From an uncultured Paracoccus sp. (GTDB lineage Bacteria; Pseudomonadota; Alphaproteobacteria; Rhodobacterales; Rhodobacteraceae), in NCBI RefSeq assembly GCF_947487305.1, contig NZ_CANKWH010000008.1:62001-126000 (forward strand): DNA of 64,000 nt, given 5' to 3'. Every line of letters begins with the position of its first letter. Position 1 is the first letter of the stretch. The notes beneath the pieces were generated by a model, which searched no databases, was not told the DNA's origin, and worked only from the letters and a program-made list of their open reading frames with translations. Both the position numbers and the translations under genes were made by a program. Shown here piece after piece: positions 33,836-43,118 of the stretch.

Positions 33836-35836
33836 ATGAACGACGAGTCGTCCCGCCACATCTTCCGCACCAGCCAGCTTGAGAATGCCGATGGTCCGGG
33901 CCTGAACCCCACCACCAACCGGACGATGGGCGAGGTCATCGCTGCCCGTTTCTCGCGCCGTGGCTTTCTGCGCGGTTCGCTGGCGACGGTGGCGATCAGC
34001 GCCACGGTCAGTCCCTTAGCGCTGCTGGCCGCCGACGGCGCCCATGCCGCGACCGGCGCCTCGGCCTTCGATTTCCCCGAGGTGACGGCGGGCGTCGATC
34101 CCGATCATCATGTGGCCGAGGGCTATGATGCCGATGTGCTATTGCGCTGGGGCGACAAGGTCTTTGCCGATGCACCCGACTTCGATCCCACCGCCCAGGC
34201 CGAGGCGGCGCAGGAACGCCAGTTCGGCTATAACAACGATTTCGTCGGCTTCATCCCGCTTGACGGTGCCGCCGACCACGGGCTTCTGGTGGTGAACCAC
34301 GAATATACCGACCCGCATCTGATGTTCCCGGGCATCGTCACCATCGCGGATGGCGAGGTGCAGATTGCCGAGGCGACCGAGGAGCGGGTGAATATCGAGA
34401 TGGCGGCGCATGGCGGCACCGTCATCGAGATCCGCAAGTTGGACGGCAAATGGCAGCCGGTGCTGGACGGCGCGCTGAACCGCCGCATCACCGCCAAGAC
34501 CGAGATGGCGATCAGCGGCCCCGCCGCCGGTCATCCGCGCCTGCAGACCAGGGCCGATGCCAGCGGTCGCAAGGTCTTCGGCACGATCAACAACTGCGCC
34601 GGCGGTGTGACGCCCTGGGGCACCTACATCATGGCCGAGGAGAACATCCACGGCTATTTCATCGGCGAGCTGCCCGAGGGTCATCCCGAGGCCGCGAATT
34701 ACGACCGCATGGGTATCCCCGAGGGCGCCTATGACTGGGGCAAGTATCACGACCGCTTCGATGTCTCGAAAGACTCCAATGAGCCGAACCGCTTTGGCTG
34801 GGTGGTCGAGGTCGATGTGATGGACCCGAATTCGGTGCCGAAAAAGCGCACCGCCCTTGGCCGCTTCAAGCATGAGGGGGCGGAGAGCGTGCTGAACAGG
34901 GACGGGCGCGTGGTCTTCTATCTCGGCGATGACGAGCGCTTCGACTATGTCTACAAGTTCGTCACCAAGGGCACCTACAATCCCAATGACCGCGCGGCGA
35001 ACCTTGACCTGCTGGACGAGGGCACGTTGTATGTCGCGCGCTTCCATGACGATGGCCGGGTCGAGTGGCTGCCGCTGGTGCAGGGCGAAGGTCCGCTGAC
35101 CGAGGCGAACGGCTTTGCCACGCAAGCCGATGTGTTGATCGAAACCCGCCGCGCCGCCGATCTTCTGGAAGCCACGCCGATGGACCGACCCGAGGATATC
35201 CAGCCGAACCCGGCGACGGGCCGCGCCTATGTCATGCTGACCAACAACACCAAGCGCGAAGAGGCGAATGCCGCCAATCCGCGCGTCGAGAATGCCTTTG
35301 GCCATATCATCGAGATCGCCGAGGAGGGCGGGGACTTCGCCGCCACGACCGGCACATGGGAGATCCTGCTGAAATGCGGCGATCCGGCGATTGCCGAGGT
35401 CGGAGCCACCTTCTCGACCGAGACCACGGTGAATGGCTGGTTCGGGATGCCTGACAATTGCGCCGTGGATGCCGAGGGGCGGCTCTGGGTCTCGACAGAT
35501 GGCAACTCGCCCTCGAAGACCGGGCGCACCGACGGGCTCTGGGCGGTGGATACCGAAGGCGCGGCGCGCGGCACTTCGCGGCTCTTCTACCGCGTGCCGG
35601 TGGGGGCCGAGATGTGCGGCCCCTGCGTGACCGATGACATGGAGACCTTCTTCGTCGCGGTCCAGCATCCGGGCGATGGCGGCGATGACTGGGAGGGCTT
35701 TGGCCGCCCGTCCCATTACGAGGACCTGTCGACCCGCTGGCCGGATTTCGACGAGGCGATGCCGGTTCGTCCCGCCGTGGTGGCGATCACCCGGCAGGGC
35801 GGCGGCAAGATCGGCATGGCCAAGGATCAGGCCTGA
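33836..35836 (+). CDS. PhoX family alkaline phosphatase
   Basis: The 666-residue precursor has a Tat signal placed deep in the N-terminus (SRRGFLRGSLATVAISA, residues 40-56), so it is exported folded to the periplasm. The mature part has the DUF839/PhoX features FGYNNDFVGFIPLDG, LVVNHEYTDPHLMFPG, AHGGTVIEI, NNCAGGVTPWGTYIMAEEN, YDWGKYHDRFD, GRAYVMLTNNTKR and EMCGPCVTDDMETFFVAVQHPG, which hold the calcium/iron ligands of PhoX. It would release phosphate from organic esters. CAGGAG precedes ATG 33836. No Pho box was found in the short upstream gap. Monocistronic by its terminator. Confidence 0.9.
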   Translation: MNDESSRHIFRTSQLENADGPGLNPTTNRTMGEVIAARFSRRGFLRGSLATVAISATVSPLALLAADGAHAATGASAFDFPEVTAGVDPDHHVAEGYDADVLLRWGDKVFADAPDFDPTAQAEAAQERQFGYNNDFVGFIPLDGAADHGLLVVNHEYTDPHLMFPGIVTIADGEVQIAEATEERVNIEMAAHGGTVIEIRKLDGKWQPVLDGALNRRITAKTEMAISGPAAGHPRLQTRADASGRKVFGTINNCAGGVTPWGTYIMAEENIHGYFIGELPEGHPEAANYDRMGIPEGAYDWGKYHDRFDVSKDSNEPNRFGWVVEVDVMDPNSVPKKRTALGRFKHEGAESVLNRDGRVVFYLGDDERFDYVYKFVTKGTYNPNDRAANLDLLDEGTLYVARFHDDGRVEWLPLVQGEGPLTEANGFATQADVLIETRRAADLLEATPMDRPEDIQPNPATGRAYVMLTNNTKREEANAANPRVENAFGHIIEIAEEGGDFAATTGTWEILLKCGDPAIAEVGATFSTETTVNGWFGMPDNCAVDAEGRLWVSTDGNSPSKTGRTDGLWAVDTEGAARGTSRLFYRVPVGAEMCGPCVTDDMETFFVAVQHPGDGGDDWEGFGRPSHYEDLSTRWPDFDEAMPVRPAVVAITRQGGGKIGMAKDQA

Positions 35837-35846
35837 TCCGCAAGTT

Positions 35847-35877
35847 GCGGTGTCCCCGGAGTTTCCGGGGGCACCGC
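35847..35877. terminator. Bidirectional hairpin between phoX and the lipase gene
   Basis: A long stem GCGGTG-T-CCCCGGA / TCCGGGG-G-CACCGC encloses a 3-nt loop, between two convergent genes. No T run, so the terminator call rests on stem strength and position. Confidence 0.55.
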
Positions 35878-35890
35878 GATCCGTCAGGTC

Positions 35891-37690
35891 TCAGGCGACC
35901 AGCAGCTCATCGCCGCCGAGGCTCGACGCATCGACGCCGTCCAGCACGATGGTCAGCCGGCCATGTGTGATGACCGTGTCATCGCCCCGCTGATAGGCCG
36001 AGGCCAGTGCTGCCTCGGCCGCGCCGTTCAGGAAGTAGAGCAGATCGGCATCACCCGCCGCCGCGTTGAAATCCTCGACATGGACGGTGGCGCGGATGCC
36101 GGTGTCGAAGACGAAGACATCATCGCCATGCCCGCCGTTCATCCGGTCGCCATTGCTGTCCGCGACCAGCCGGTCGGCATCGTCGCCACCATAGAGCCGG
36201 TCGGCACCCGCGCCGCCCCTCATCCGGTCCGCGCCCGCACCGCCATGCAGCAGGTCGGCGTTGCTGGTGCCGGTGATGTTATCCGTGCCCCCGTGGCCAA
36301 AGATCGCGCGACCGGTCAGAGTATCTGCCCCATCCGTGCCCTGCACTGCGGATTGGAAGGCCAGGTCCTTTCGGCCCCAGAGCAACCAGAAGGAATCCTC
36401 CAATCCGCTGCTGCCGATGGCATAGTCGCGGATCGCCTCGAGCCCCGGCAGCCCCTCGGCAAACTCCACATCCTCGATATTGCTGGCCAGCGTCAGCCCG
36501 CTGGCTGAGGCAAAGGCCAGACTGCCATCGGACAGCTTGTAGACGGTGTAATCCGTCGGCGCGCCGGTCAGGCGCAGCATATCCTGACCCGCGCCGCCAT
36601 CGACCACGTTCAGCCCGGAGGACACCCGGATCGTGTCATCGCCGCCCAGACCCTCCAGCCAGTCATTGGCCGATCCATCCGCCAGCCGGTCGCCGGCCTC
36701 ACTGCCAATGACGAAGGCCGCCGCGCCGAAATGGTCCGAGGTCGGGGCGGCCTTGTCGCGCACCCAGACATGCTCGCGCAGATCCCCCCCGAGGCCCGAC
36801 ACGACAACTGTGCTGTCCTGATCCATCAGGTGATAGAAGCGCGAAGCCCCCGCGCGCTCGATGGCATCGCCGCTGGCGCCCTCGATATGCGCCAGCCAGG
36901 CAAGCGGGTTCAGCAGCGAATCCACCCCCAGTGTGATCTCGGCCGCCGCATAGGTATCGTCGAACAAGACGAAATTGTCGGTCGAGGTGCTGAAATCCCG
37001 GTCGGGATTGGACAGCGAGGGATCGGCCTGCGCCACGGCCTGCCAGAAAGAATGGGAATCGCCGGTGGCGCGGTGAACCACGTCATTCTCGAAGCCGACA
37101 TTCAGAATGCGATCACTTTCGTGGATGACCGGCGAGGCGAAGCCGTAATAGTCGGATTCTGCAAAGAACCCGTCGACCACGGTATCGGCGTGGCGCGACA
37201 GGATATTGGTCATGCCGCCGCCAAGGCTGTAGCCGGTGATCGTCACATCCTGCCCGTCGAGCCCGTTGGCCAGCGCCAGGGCGCGCACCGCCTCGAGCAC
37301 CGGAACCATGCTGGGAACCAGCGCATCGGCGTTCATCTGCAGGTAATCCAGCACATCCAGCATCGAATTGGTGCCGGCGAAGCAGACCGCCAGGCCGGTG
37401 ATCTGGCCGCTCTCATCAGTCTGGGCCAGGACCTTCAGCTGCGGCCCGGTTTCAGCCCATCCGGTCAGCGGGCTCATGAACTTGATGAAGCCCTGCGAAT
37501 CCACCATCGCAGGGTCAAGCCCCAGCTCGGTGGCGCTGACATTGCGCCAGCCGGCGGGCAGCGCACTGCCCGGCTCGGTGCTACCTTCCGCTATCGATGG
37601 AACCGAGGCCGAGATGGCCAGACCCTTGGCCAGCGCCAGCCGTTCGACGGCCTCGGAATCCGAATAGTCCTTGTAGTCGTAAAGCCCCAT
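35891..37690 (-). CDS. RTX lipase/esterase of family I.3
   Basis: The 599-residue protein has an alpha/beta-hydrolase N-domain with the nucleophile elbow ITGYSLGGGM (Ser155), ending with FASPVIHESDRILNVGFENDVVHRATGD, the family I.3 pattern NVGYENDPVFRA. The C-terminal 250 residues carry RTX nonapeptides (GGDDTIRV, GGAGQDMLRL, GTDGADTLTG, GGAGADRMRGGAGADRLYGGDDADRL, GGHGDDVFVF) that bind calcium and fold after type I secretion. The C-terminus (DDTVITHGRLTIVLDGVDASSLGGDELLVA) is a typical T1SS signal. No N-terminal signal peptide. GGGAGGAG precedes ATG 37690. No ABC/MFP secretion genes are nearby. Could also degrade polyesters. Confidence 0.9.
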   Translation of the reverse strand: MGLYDYKDYSDSEAVERLALAKGLAISASVPSIAEGSTEPGSALPAGWRNVSATELGLDPAMVDSQGFIKFMSPLTGWAETGPQLKVLAQTDESGQITGLAVCFAGTNSMLDVLDYLQMNADALVPSMVPVLEAVRALALANGLDGQDVTITGYSLGGGMTNILSRHADTVVDGFFAESDYYGFASPVIHESDRILNVGFENDVVHRATGDSHSFWQAVAQADPSLSNPDRDFSTSTDNFVLFDDTYAAAEITLGVDSLLNPLAWLAHIEGASGDAIERAGASRFYHLMDQDSTVVVSGLGGDLREHVWVRDKAAPTSDHFGAAAFVIGSEAGDRLADGSANDWLEGLGGDDTIRVSSGLNVVDGGAGQDMLRLTGAPTDYTVYKLSDGSLAFASASGLTLASNIEDVEFAEGLPGLEAIRDYAIGSSGLEDSFWLLWGRKDLAFQSAVQGTDGADTLTGRAIFGHGGTDNITGTSNADLLHGGAGADRMRGGAGADRLYGGDDADRLVADSNGDRMNGGHGDDVFVFDTGIRATVHVEDFNAAAGDADLLYFLNGAAEAALASAYQRGDDTVITHGRLTIVLDGVDASSLGGDELLVA

Positions 37691-37813
37691 GGGCGTCTCT
37701 CCTCCCTGATTATCGCTTTGCGCGATTCTTCTTTCGGGGGATCAAAGCAGTTTATTTTCAACCTATTGGTGTGACCTAAGGGCAGGCAGGTCCATGACGT
37801 TGCGTCCGAACGC

Positions 37814-37838
37814 AAAAGGCCGCCCGAAGGCGGCCTTT
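37814..37838 (-). terminator. Terminator of pckA
   Basis: AAAGGCCGCC-CGAA-GGCGGCCTTT, 10-bp arms, followed on the minus strand by TTGCG. Core identical (18 nt) to the gcrA terminator. Confidence 0.75.
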
Positions 37839-37858
37839 CGGATGGCTGGCGCTCAGCC

Positions 37859-39454
37859 TCAGCCGATGGCGGCGGCGCGCACGTCGTCGTCGATGGCCGG
37901 CAGGTACTGGGCAAAGTTGTCGCTGAACATCTGCACCAGCTTCGCCGCCTGCTTGTCGTAAGCGGCCCCGTCGGCCCAGGTCCGGCGCGGGTCCAGCAGC
38001 ACGTCCGAGACGCCCGGAACCGAGACCGGAACCTCGAAGCCGAAATTCGGGTCGCGGCGGAACTGCACATCGTTCAGGCTTCCATCCAGCGCCGCGGCCA
38101 GAAGCGCGCGGGTCGCCACGATCGGCATGCGCGAGCCGGTGCCATAGGCGCCGCCGGTCCAGCCGGTATTGACCAGCCAGCAGGTCGCGCCGGTCTCGGC
38201 AATCTTTTCCTGCAAGAGCTTGCCATAGACCTCGGGACGGCGCGGCATGAAGGGCGCGCCGAAGCAGGTCGAGAAGGTCGGGACTGGTTCGACCACGCCG
38301 ACCTCGGTGCCCGGGGTCTTCGAGGTGAAGCCCGAGAGGAAGTGATACATCGCCTGCGCCGGGGTCAGCCGCGCGATCGGCGGCAGTACGCCATAGGCGT
38401 CGCAGGTCAGCATGATGATGTTCTTGGGCGCACCGCCCACGCTGGTTTCCGAGGCGTTCGAGATCGCCTCCAGCGGATAGGCGCAGCGCATGTTGTCGGT
38501 GATCGAGTTATCCTCGAAATCCAGTTCCAGCGTGTCGGGGTCATGGACCATGTTCTCGATCACGGTGCCGAAACGCGAGGTGGTCGCATAGATTTCCGGC
38601 TCGGCCTTGGGCGAGAGGTTGATGGTCTTGGCGTAGCAGCCGCCTTCGAAGTTGAAGATGCCGCGCTCGGACCAGCCATGCTCGTCATCGCCGATCAGCA
38701 CGCGCGAGGGTTCGGCCGACAGCGTGGTCTTGCCGGTGCCCGACAGGCCGAAGAAGATCGCCACGTCATCGGGATCGCCCGGCGCATGGTTGGCGCTGCA
38801 ATGCATCGGCATCACGCCCTTGGCCGGCAGGATGTAGTTCAGCAGGGTGAAGACCGATTTCTTGTTCTCGCCGGCATAGGCGGTATTGCCGATAAGAATC
38901 AGCTTCTTGTCGAAGTTGAGCGCGATCACCGTCTCGCTGCGGGTGCCGTGGCGGGCCGGATCGGCCTTGAAGCCGGGGCAGTTGATGATCGTGAACTCGG
39001 GCACGAAACTTGCCAGCTCGGCCGCGTCGGGGCGGCGCAACAGGTGGCGGATGAACAGGTTGTGCCAGGCAAGCTCGGTCACCAGCCGCACGTCAAGGCG
39101 CAGCTCGGGATCGGCGCCGCCGAACAGGTCCTGCACGAAATAGTCGCGGCCTTTCATGTGGGCCAGCATGTCCTGATGCAGCAGGTCGAACTGCTCGGGC
39201 GCCATGGGCTTGTTGTTTTCCCACCAGATGCTGTCCTCGACGCCGGGCGTGCGGACCACGAACTTGTCCTTGGGCGAGCGGCCGGTATGCGCGCCGGTAT
39301 GGACGAGGAAGGTGCCACCCAGACCCAGCTGACCTTCGCCCCGGGCGATCGCCTCGTTCATCAGGGCGGGTTCCAGCAGGTTGTAATAGACCCGGCCGAG
39401 CCCCTCGATTCCCTGATCCTCCAGTCGGCAATTCGGGTTCACGCGCGTGGTCAT
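37859..39454 (-). CDS. pckA: Phosphoenolpyruvate carboxykinase (ATP)
   Basis: The 531-residue enzyme has all PCKA(ATP) motifs: [78 protein letters not shown] (P-loop residues 236-244, Mn/Mg ligands nearby), and [18 protein letters not shown]. It converts oxaloacetate to PEP for gluconeogenesis. It is divergent from hprK; in many alphaproteobacteria this locus links gluconeogenesis to PTS signalling. The intergenic region holds an ATAACAT/ATGTTAT inverted pair. ATG 39454 has a weak CGGAG upstream. Confidence 0.95.
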   Translation of the reverse strand: MTTRVNPNCRLEDQGIEGLGRVYYNLLEPALMNEAIARGEGQLGLGGTFLVHTGAHTGRSPKDKFVVRTPGVEDSIWWENNKPMAPEQFDLLHQDMLAHMKGRDYFVQDLFGGADPELRLDVRLVTELAWHNLFIRHLLRRPDAAELASFVPEFTIINCPGFKADPARHGTRSETVIALNFDKKLILIGNTAYAGENKKSVFTLLNYILPAKGVMPMHCSANHAPGDPDDVAIFFGLSGTGKTTLSAEPSRVLIGDDEHGWSERGIFNFEGGCYAKTINLSPKAEPEIYATTSRFGTVIENMVHDPDTLELDFEDNSITDNMRCAYPLEAISNASETSVGGAPKNIIMLTCDAYGVLPPIARLTPAQAMYHFLSGFTSKTPGTEVGVVEPVPTFSTCFGAPFMPRRPEVYGKLLQEKIAETGATCWLVNTGWTGGAYGTGSRMPIVATRALLAAALDGSLNDVQFRRDPNFGFEVPVSVPGVSDVLLDPRRTWADGAAYDKQAAKLVQMFSDNFAQYLPAIDDDVRAAAIG

Positions 39455-39511
39455 CGGTGTTTGGCTCCGTGCAGATGTGATAGGGCGGTCCAAGGGGCCG
39501 CTGGGGTCGCT

Positions 39512-39577
39512 ATAACATGGAGTGTATATGAAGAAAGTCTTACCCCGGCATGGGTTAGCGCAAACACCTTATGTTAT
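39512..39577. promoter_or_regulatory. Separated inverted repeat in the pckA/hprK divergent region
   Basis: ATAACAT (39512-39518) and ATGTTAT (39571-39577) flank 52 bp of relatively AT-rich sequence between the two divergent starts. They could be two half-operators for one regulator or chance. Confidence 0.3.
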
Positions 39578-39648
39578 CGCCATCAATTCATTTTTCGGTC
39601 ATGATGGGCGGCGCGGCGACGGCGATCGGGGCTTCCAGAGGTGGCGGA

Positions 39649-40077
39649 ATGGCGGGTGATTCGGGTTTGCGGCTGCGCGGCAGCAGCGTCGCACTGGCCG
39701 GGCGGGGGGTTCTGATCACCGGAGATTCGGGTGCAGGCAAGTCCTCACTTGCGCTCGACCTGATGGCGCTTGGCGCGGGGCTGATCAGCGATGACTGGAC
39801 GCTGGTTCAACCCGAAGCTGGGAGGCTCCTGGCGGACGCGCCGGCCAGCATTCGCGGTCAGATCGAGGCGCGGGGAATCGGCATCCTGTCGTCCGATCCG
39901 GTCGGCCCGTTGCCACTGGCGCTGGTGGTCGAGTTGGGCAACGACAGAGGCGAGCGGCTGCCGCCCCGGCGACAGGTCGCGATCGCTGGAATTTCGCTGC
40001 CTCTTGTCAAAGCCTCATACCAGCCTCATCTTGGTGCTGCGCTGCGGCAATTGCTGATCGGCGGTCGCCTTGCCTGA
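39649..40077 (+). CDS. hprK: HPr kinase/phosphatase, short alphaproteobacterial form
   Basis: The 142-residue protein is the catalytic C-terminal domain only, with Walker [28 protein letters not shown] (residues 24-32) and a C-terminal [16 protein letters not shown]. Firmicute HprK has about 310 residues; the truncated form is standard in alphaproteobacteria. It phosphorylates Ser of HPr and so modulates the phosphorelay. I choose ATG 39649 behind AGAGGTG; ATG 39601 has no Shine-Dalgarno. It leads the operon hprK-rapZ-EIIA-ptsH. Confidence 0.88.
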   Translation: MAGDSGLRLRGSSVALAGRGVLITGDSGAGKSSLALDLMALGAGLISDDWTLVQPEAGRLLADAPASIRGQIEARGIGILSSDPVGPLPLALVVELGNDRGERLPPRRQVAIAGISLPLVKASYQPHLGAALRQLLIGGRLA

Positions 40078-40108
40078 CCGCCGAACCCTGCCGCCGAACA
40101 GGAGAGAC

Positions 40109-41071
40109 ATGGCCGAGGACAGCCCGATGATCAGACCGGCCGCAGCTGCCCCTCGCGACGAGGGCGTGCAGCGGTTGGTGCTTGTCACCGGCCCCTCGGG
40201 TGCCGGCCGGTCGACCGCGATCAACGTGCTGGAAGATCTGGGCTTCGAAGCCATCGACAACCTGCCGCTCACGCTGATCCCGCGTCTGCTGGACGGGCCG
40301 GCGCGACCGGTGCCGTTGGCCCTTGGGTTGGATGTGCGCAACCGCGATTTCTCGGCTTCGAATGTCATCGAACTGATCGACGCGCTGACCCGCAACCCGG
40401 CCTATGCGCCCGAGATTCTCTATCTCGACTGTGCGCCCGCCACGCTGGTTCGCCGTTTCAACGAGACCCGCCGCCGCCATCCGCTGTCGGTCGATGGTGC
40501 GCCGCTGGACGGCGTTGCGGTCGAGATCGACCTGCTGGCGCCGATCCGGGTCCGCGCCGATGTACTCTTGGATACCAGCGAGATGTCGCCCCATGACCTA
40601 AAGGAAGAGCTGAACCGCTGGTTCGGCTCGGCCGAGACGGCGGGGCTGACCGTTTCGGTGCAGTCCTTTTCCTACAAGAGGGGGGTGCCGCGCGGGGTCG
40701 ACGTGATGTTCGACTGCCGCTTTCTGGCGAACCCGCATTGGCAGCCCGAGTTGCGTGCGCAGGACGGCCGCGACTCGGCCGTTCAAGCTTTTGTCATGGC
40801 CGATCCGCGTTATATCGAATTCTTCGACCGAATTCGCGCTTTGGTTGAATTTACGCTTCCGGCACACCTGCAAGAGGGGAAAACCCACCTTGCCATCGGA
40901 TTCGGGTGTACCGGAGGGCAACACCGTTCCGTCACATTGGCTGAAAAAATGGCAGACGCGCTTGCAGATGCCGGGTGGCGGGTGTCAAAAAGGCATAGGG
41001 AACTTGAACGCCGTGGTTCGGCGCCGGCACCTGCAAGCGATTCGGCCTCGGCCGGGCAGGGCACGGCATGA
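40109..41071 (+). CDS. rapZ: RNase adapter protein RapZ
   Basis: The 320-residue P-loop protein has Walker [34 protein letters not shown] (residues 27-36), [21 protein letters not shown], the Walker B-like [32 protein letters not shown], and the C-terminal [19 protein letters not shown]. RapZ binds UDP-GlcNAc-pathway regulatory RNA in E. coli and GTP/ATP; in alphaproteobacteria its target is unclear. GGAGAGAC precedes ATG 40109. It lies between hprK and the EIIA gene, 31 bp after the former and 28 bp before the latter. The C-terminal tail past the conserved core is Ala/Ser-rich. Confidence 0.93.
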   Translation: MAEDSPMIRPAAAAPRDEGVQRLVLVTGPSGAGRSTAINVLEDLGFEAIDNLPLTLIPRLLDGPARPVPLALGLDVRNRDFSASNVIELIDALTRNPAYAPEILYLDCAPATLVRRFNETRRRHPLSVDGAPLDGVAVEIDLLAPIRVRADVLLDTSEMSPHDLKEELNRWFGSAETAGLTVSVQSFSYKRGVPRGVDVMFDCRFLANPHWQPELRAQDGRDSAVQAFVMADPRYIEFFDRIRALVEFTLPAHLQEGKTHLAIGFGCTGGQHRSVTLAEKMADALADAGWRVSKRHRELERRGSAPAPASDSASAGQGTA

Positions 41072-41099
41072 CCCGGATCGATTGCACTGGTAGGTCGGA

Positions 41100-41522
41100 T
41101 TGATCGGAATCGTCATCGTGGCTCATGGTGGACTGGCGCGGGAATATCTCGCCGCCGTCGAACATGTGGTGGGGCCGCAAAAGGGTATCGTGGCTGTGGC
41201 GATCGAGGACGATCACGACCGTGCTGCCAAACAGGCCGAGATCATGGCGGCTGCCCAATCCGTCGATCAGGGCCAGGGCGTCGTGGTTGTGACCGACATA
41301 TTCGGCGGCTCGCCCTCGAACCTGTCGATGCCGGCCTGCGCGCTGCGCGACCGCACCATCCTTTACGGCGCCAACCTGCCCATGCTGGTCAAGCTGGCCA
41401 AGTCCCGCAATCTGCCCGTGCGCGATGCGGTCAGCATCGCCAAGGATGCCGGGCGGAAATACATCAATTCCTACACCGTTCCCGAACAGATGTGCGAACG
41501 CGGCAACCGGGCGGCCGGATGA
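41100..41522 (+). CDS. PTS EIIA component, mannose/fructose type
   Basis: The 140-residue protein has the EIIA-Man fold with the phosphorylatable histidine in MIGIVIVAHGGLARE (His9) and VVVTDIFGGSPSN, the other conserved loop. No EIIB/C/D permease genes are near, so it works as a regulatory phosphoacceptor, as in alphaproteobacterial pckA-linked phosphorelays. The start is TTG 41100 with a weak upstream GGTCGGA. It overlaps ptsH by 3 bp (ATGA), so they are translated together. Confidence 0.88.
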   Translation: MIGIVIVAHGGLAREYLAAVEHVVGPQKGIVAVAIEDDHDRAAKQAEIMAAAQSVDQGQGVVVVTDIFGGSPSNLSMPACALRDRTILYGANLPMLVKLAKSRNLPVRDAVSIAKDAGRKYINSYTVPEQMCERGNRAAG

Positions 41523-41800
41523 GTTCGGCGCCGATTACCCGCGACCTGACGATCATCAACGTCAAGGGATTGCACGCCCGTGCCAGCGCCAAGTTCGTCG
41601 AATGTGTCGAGCGTCATGACGCTCAGGCGCAGGTGACGCTGGACGGTATGACCGTCTCGGGCGATTCGATCATGGGCCTGCTGATGCTGACGGCCGAGCG
41701 TGGCAAGACCATCAGCGTCACCACCTCGGGGGCCGAGGCCGCTCAGCTTGCCGACGCGCTGCAGGCGCTGATCGCCGACTGTTTCGGCGAAGGGATGTAG
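41519..41800 (+). CDS. ptsH: Phosphocarrier protein HPr
   Basis: The 93-residue protein carries the active histidine in VKGLHARASAKFV (His19) and the regulatory serine region TVSGDSIMGLLMLTAERG (Ser near residue 51), the target of HprK. It passes phosphate from EI to EIIA. EI (ptsP/ptsI) is not in the window. It is translationally coupled to the upstream EIIA gene. Confidence 0.93.
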   Translation: MSSAPITRDLTIINVKGLHARASAKFVECVERHDAQAQVTLDGMTVSGDSIMGLLMLTAERGKTISVTTSGAEAAQLADALQALIADCFGEGM

Positions 41801-41809
41801 GGCCACCGC

Positions 41810-42424
41810 GTGCCCGACCGGAAATCCTACCACCACGGCAATCTGCGTCAGGCACTGGTCGACGCCACGGCGGCGCTGGTTGAGGAATCCGGCCCGCAAT
41901 CCTTTACCCTGACCGAGGCCGCCCGTCGTGCCGGGGTCTCGCCCGCCGCGCCCTATCGCCATTTCAAGGGCCGTGACGATCTGTTGGAAGAGGTTGCCCG
42001 ACAGGGCTTTCTGGAATTCGCCGACCGGCTCGAGGCGGCCTTTGACGATGGCCGGCCCAATCCAATGACCGCTTTCCTGCGCATGGGACAGGCCTATCTG
42101 GATTTCGCCCGCGAGCGCCCCGGTTTTTATATGGCGATGTTCGAATCGGGCATCTCGATCACCGGCAATGCCGAACTCGCGCGCGCCTCGGACCGGGCCT
42201 TCGGGATGCTGGTCCGTGCGGCCGATAATCTGTTTGCCGAGATGCCGCCGGACCGGCGTCCGCCCGCGCGCATGGTGGCCAATCACATCTGGGCGCTGAG
42301 CCATGGCGTGGTCGAGCTGTTTTCGCGCGGGAAACCCGGCGGACGCACGCCCATCGCCCCGGCCGACATGCTGGAAAGCGGGGTTCTGATCTATCTGCGG
42401 GGGCTCGGTGTGCTGCCGGTCTGA
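41810..42424 (+). CDS. TetR/AcrR family transcriptional regulator
   Basis: The 204-residue protein starts YHHGNLRQALVDATAALVEESGPQSFTLTEAARRAGVSPAAPYRHFKGRDDLLEEVARQGF, a clear TetR_N DNA-binding domain, followed by a ligand-binding domain with the WHG-like ARMVANHIWALSHGVVELFSR. The start GTG 41810 lies 9 bp after ptsH, so it may be cotranscribed with the PTS genes, though function may be independent. A strong terminator follows. Confidence 0.88.
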   Translation: MPDRKSYHHGNLRQALVDATAALVEESGPQSFTLTEAARRAGVSPAAPYRHFKGRDDLLEEVARQGFLEFADRLEAAFDDGRPNPMTAFLRMGQAYLDFARERPGFYMAMFESGISITGNAELARASDRAFGMLVRAADNLFAEMPPDRRPPARMVANHIWALSHGVVELFSRGKPGGRTPIAPADMLESGVLIYLRGLGVLPV

Positions 42425-42440
42425 TCGCCACAGGCACAAA

Positions 42441-42468
42441 GGCGCCGCCACGCGAAGCGGGCGGCGCC
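42441..42468 (+). terminator. Terminator after the tetR-type gene
   Basis: GGCGCCGCC / GGCGGCGCC form a 9-bp stem with a 10-nt loop, followed by TGTCTT. Confidence 0.65.
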
Positions 42469-42531
42469 TGTCTTCCCTGACGATCGCCTTGTCCCCCGGC
42501 ACGCCGCCCGTCCCCACAGGCGGCGGATCGA

Positions 42532-43050
42532 TCAGGGATAGATCACCACCGGCACGCCGGTTTGCAGCATGGCATAGATCTCTTCGATCTCGGTATCGGT
42601 CACTGCGATGCAGCCCGCCGTCCAGTCCCGAAGCTTGGGTGCCACCCTATTGCCCTCGGGGCCGCGGCCATGGATGAAGATGTCGCCGCCCGGCTTGCGG
42701 CCATACATCAGCGCACGCGCCACATCTTCGGGGTCGGGATAGGAGATTCCGACCGACAGGTGATAGGTGCTGCGCGGGTTGAAGCGGTCGATGAAGTACA
42801 TTCCCTCGGGCGTCTTGCCATCACCCTCGAACATCTTGTGTCCGACCGGCTGGTTGCCCAGGCCCACGTCATAGGACCGCACCACCTTCTGCCCGCTCAG
42901 CAGGAACATCCGGCGGTTTTCCTTGTTGATAACGACCTGGGTGACCGGGGGGCCACTGTAGGATTTGAACTTGCTGGATTTGGTGCCGCCGCAGGCTGCC
43001 AAACCCGCAACCCCCGCCAGCGCCATTGCTGAACGCCTCGTCAGAATCAT
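42532..43050 (-). CDS. L,D-transpeptidase (YkuD domain) lipoprotein
   Basis: The 172-residue precursor has a lipoprotein signal (MILTRRSAMALAGVAGLAACGG, lipobox Cys20) and a YkuD domain: VTQVVINKENRRMFLLSGQKVVRSYDVGLGNQPVGHKMFEGDGKTPEGMYFID and the active-site stretch IFIHGRGPEGNRVAPKLRDWTAGCIAVTDTEIEEIY (Cys in TAGC, His in IHG). It would form 3-3 crosslinks in peptidoglycan or attach proteins to it. AAAGGG precedes ATG 43050. Confidence 0.9.
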   Translation of the reverse strand: MILTRRSAMALAGVAGLAACGGTKSSKFKSYSGPPVTQVVINKENRRMFLLSGQKVVRSYDVGLGNQPVGHKMFEGDGKTPEGMYFIDRFNPRSTYHLSVGISYPDPEDVARALMYGRKPGGDIFIHGRGPEGNRVAPKLRDWTAGCIAVTDTEIEEIYAMLQTGVPVVIYP

Positions 43051-43118
43051 CACTGCCCTTTAGTCGCTGTTTTCGCGTTGTTGATTATGTTTGAAATACC
43101 ATAGGCTTGCTCATCGCG

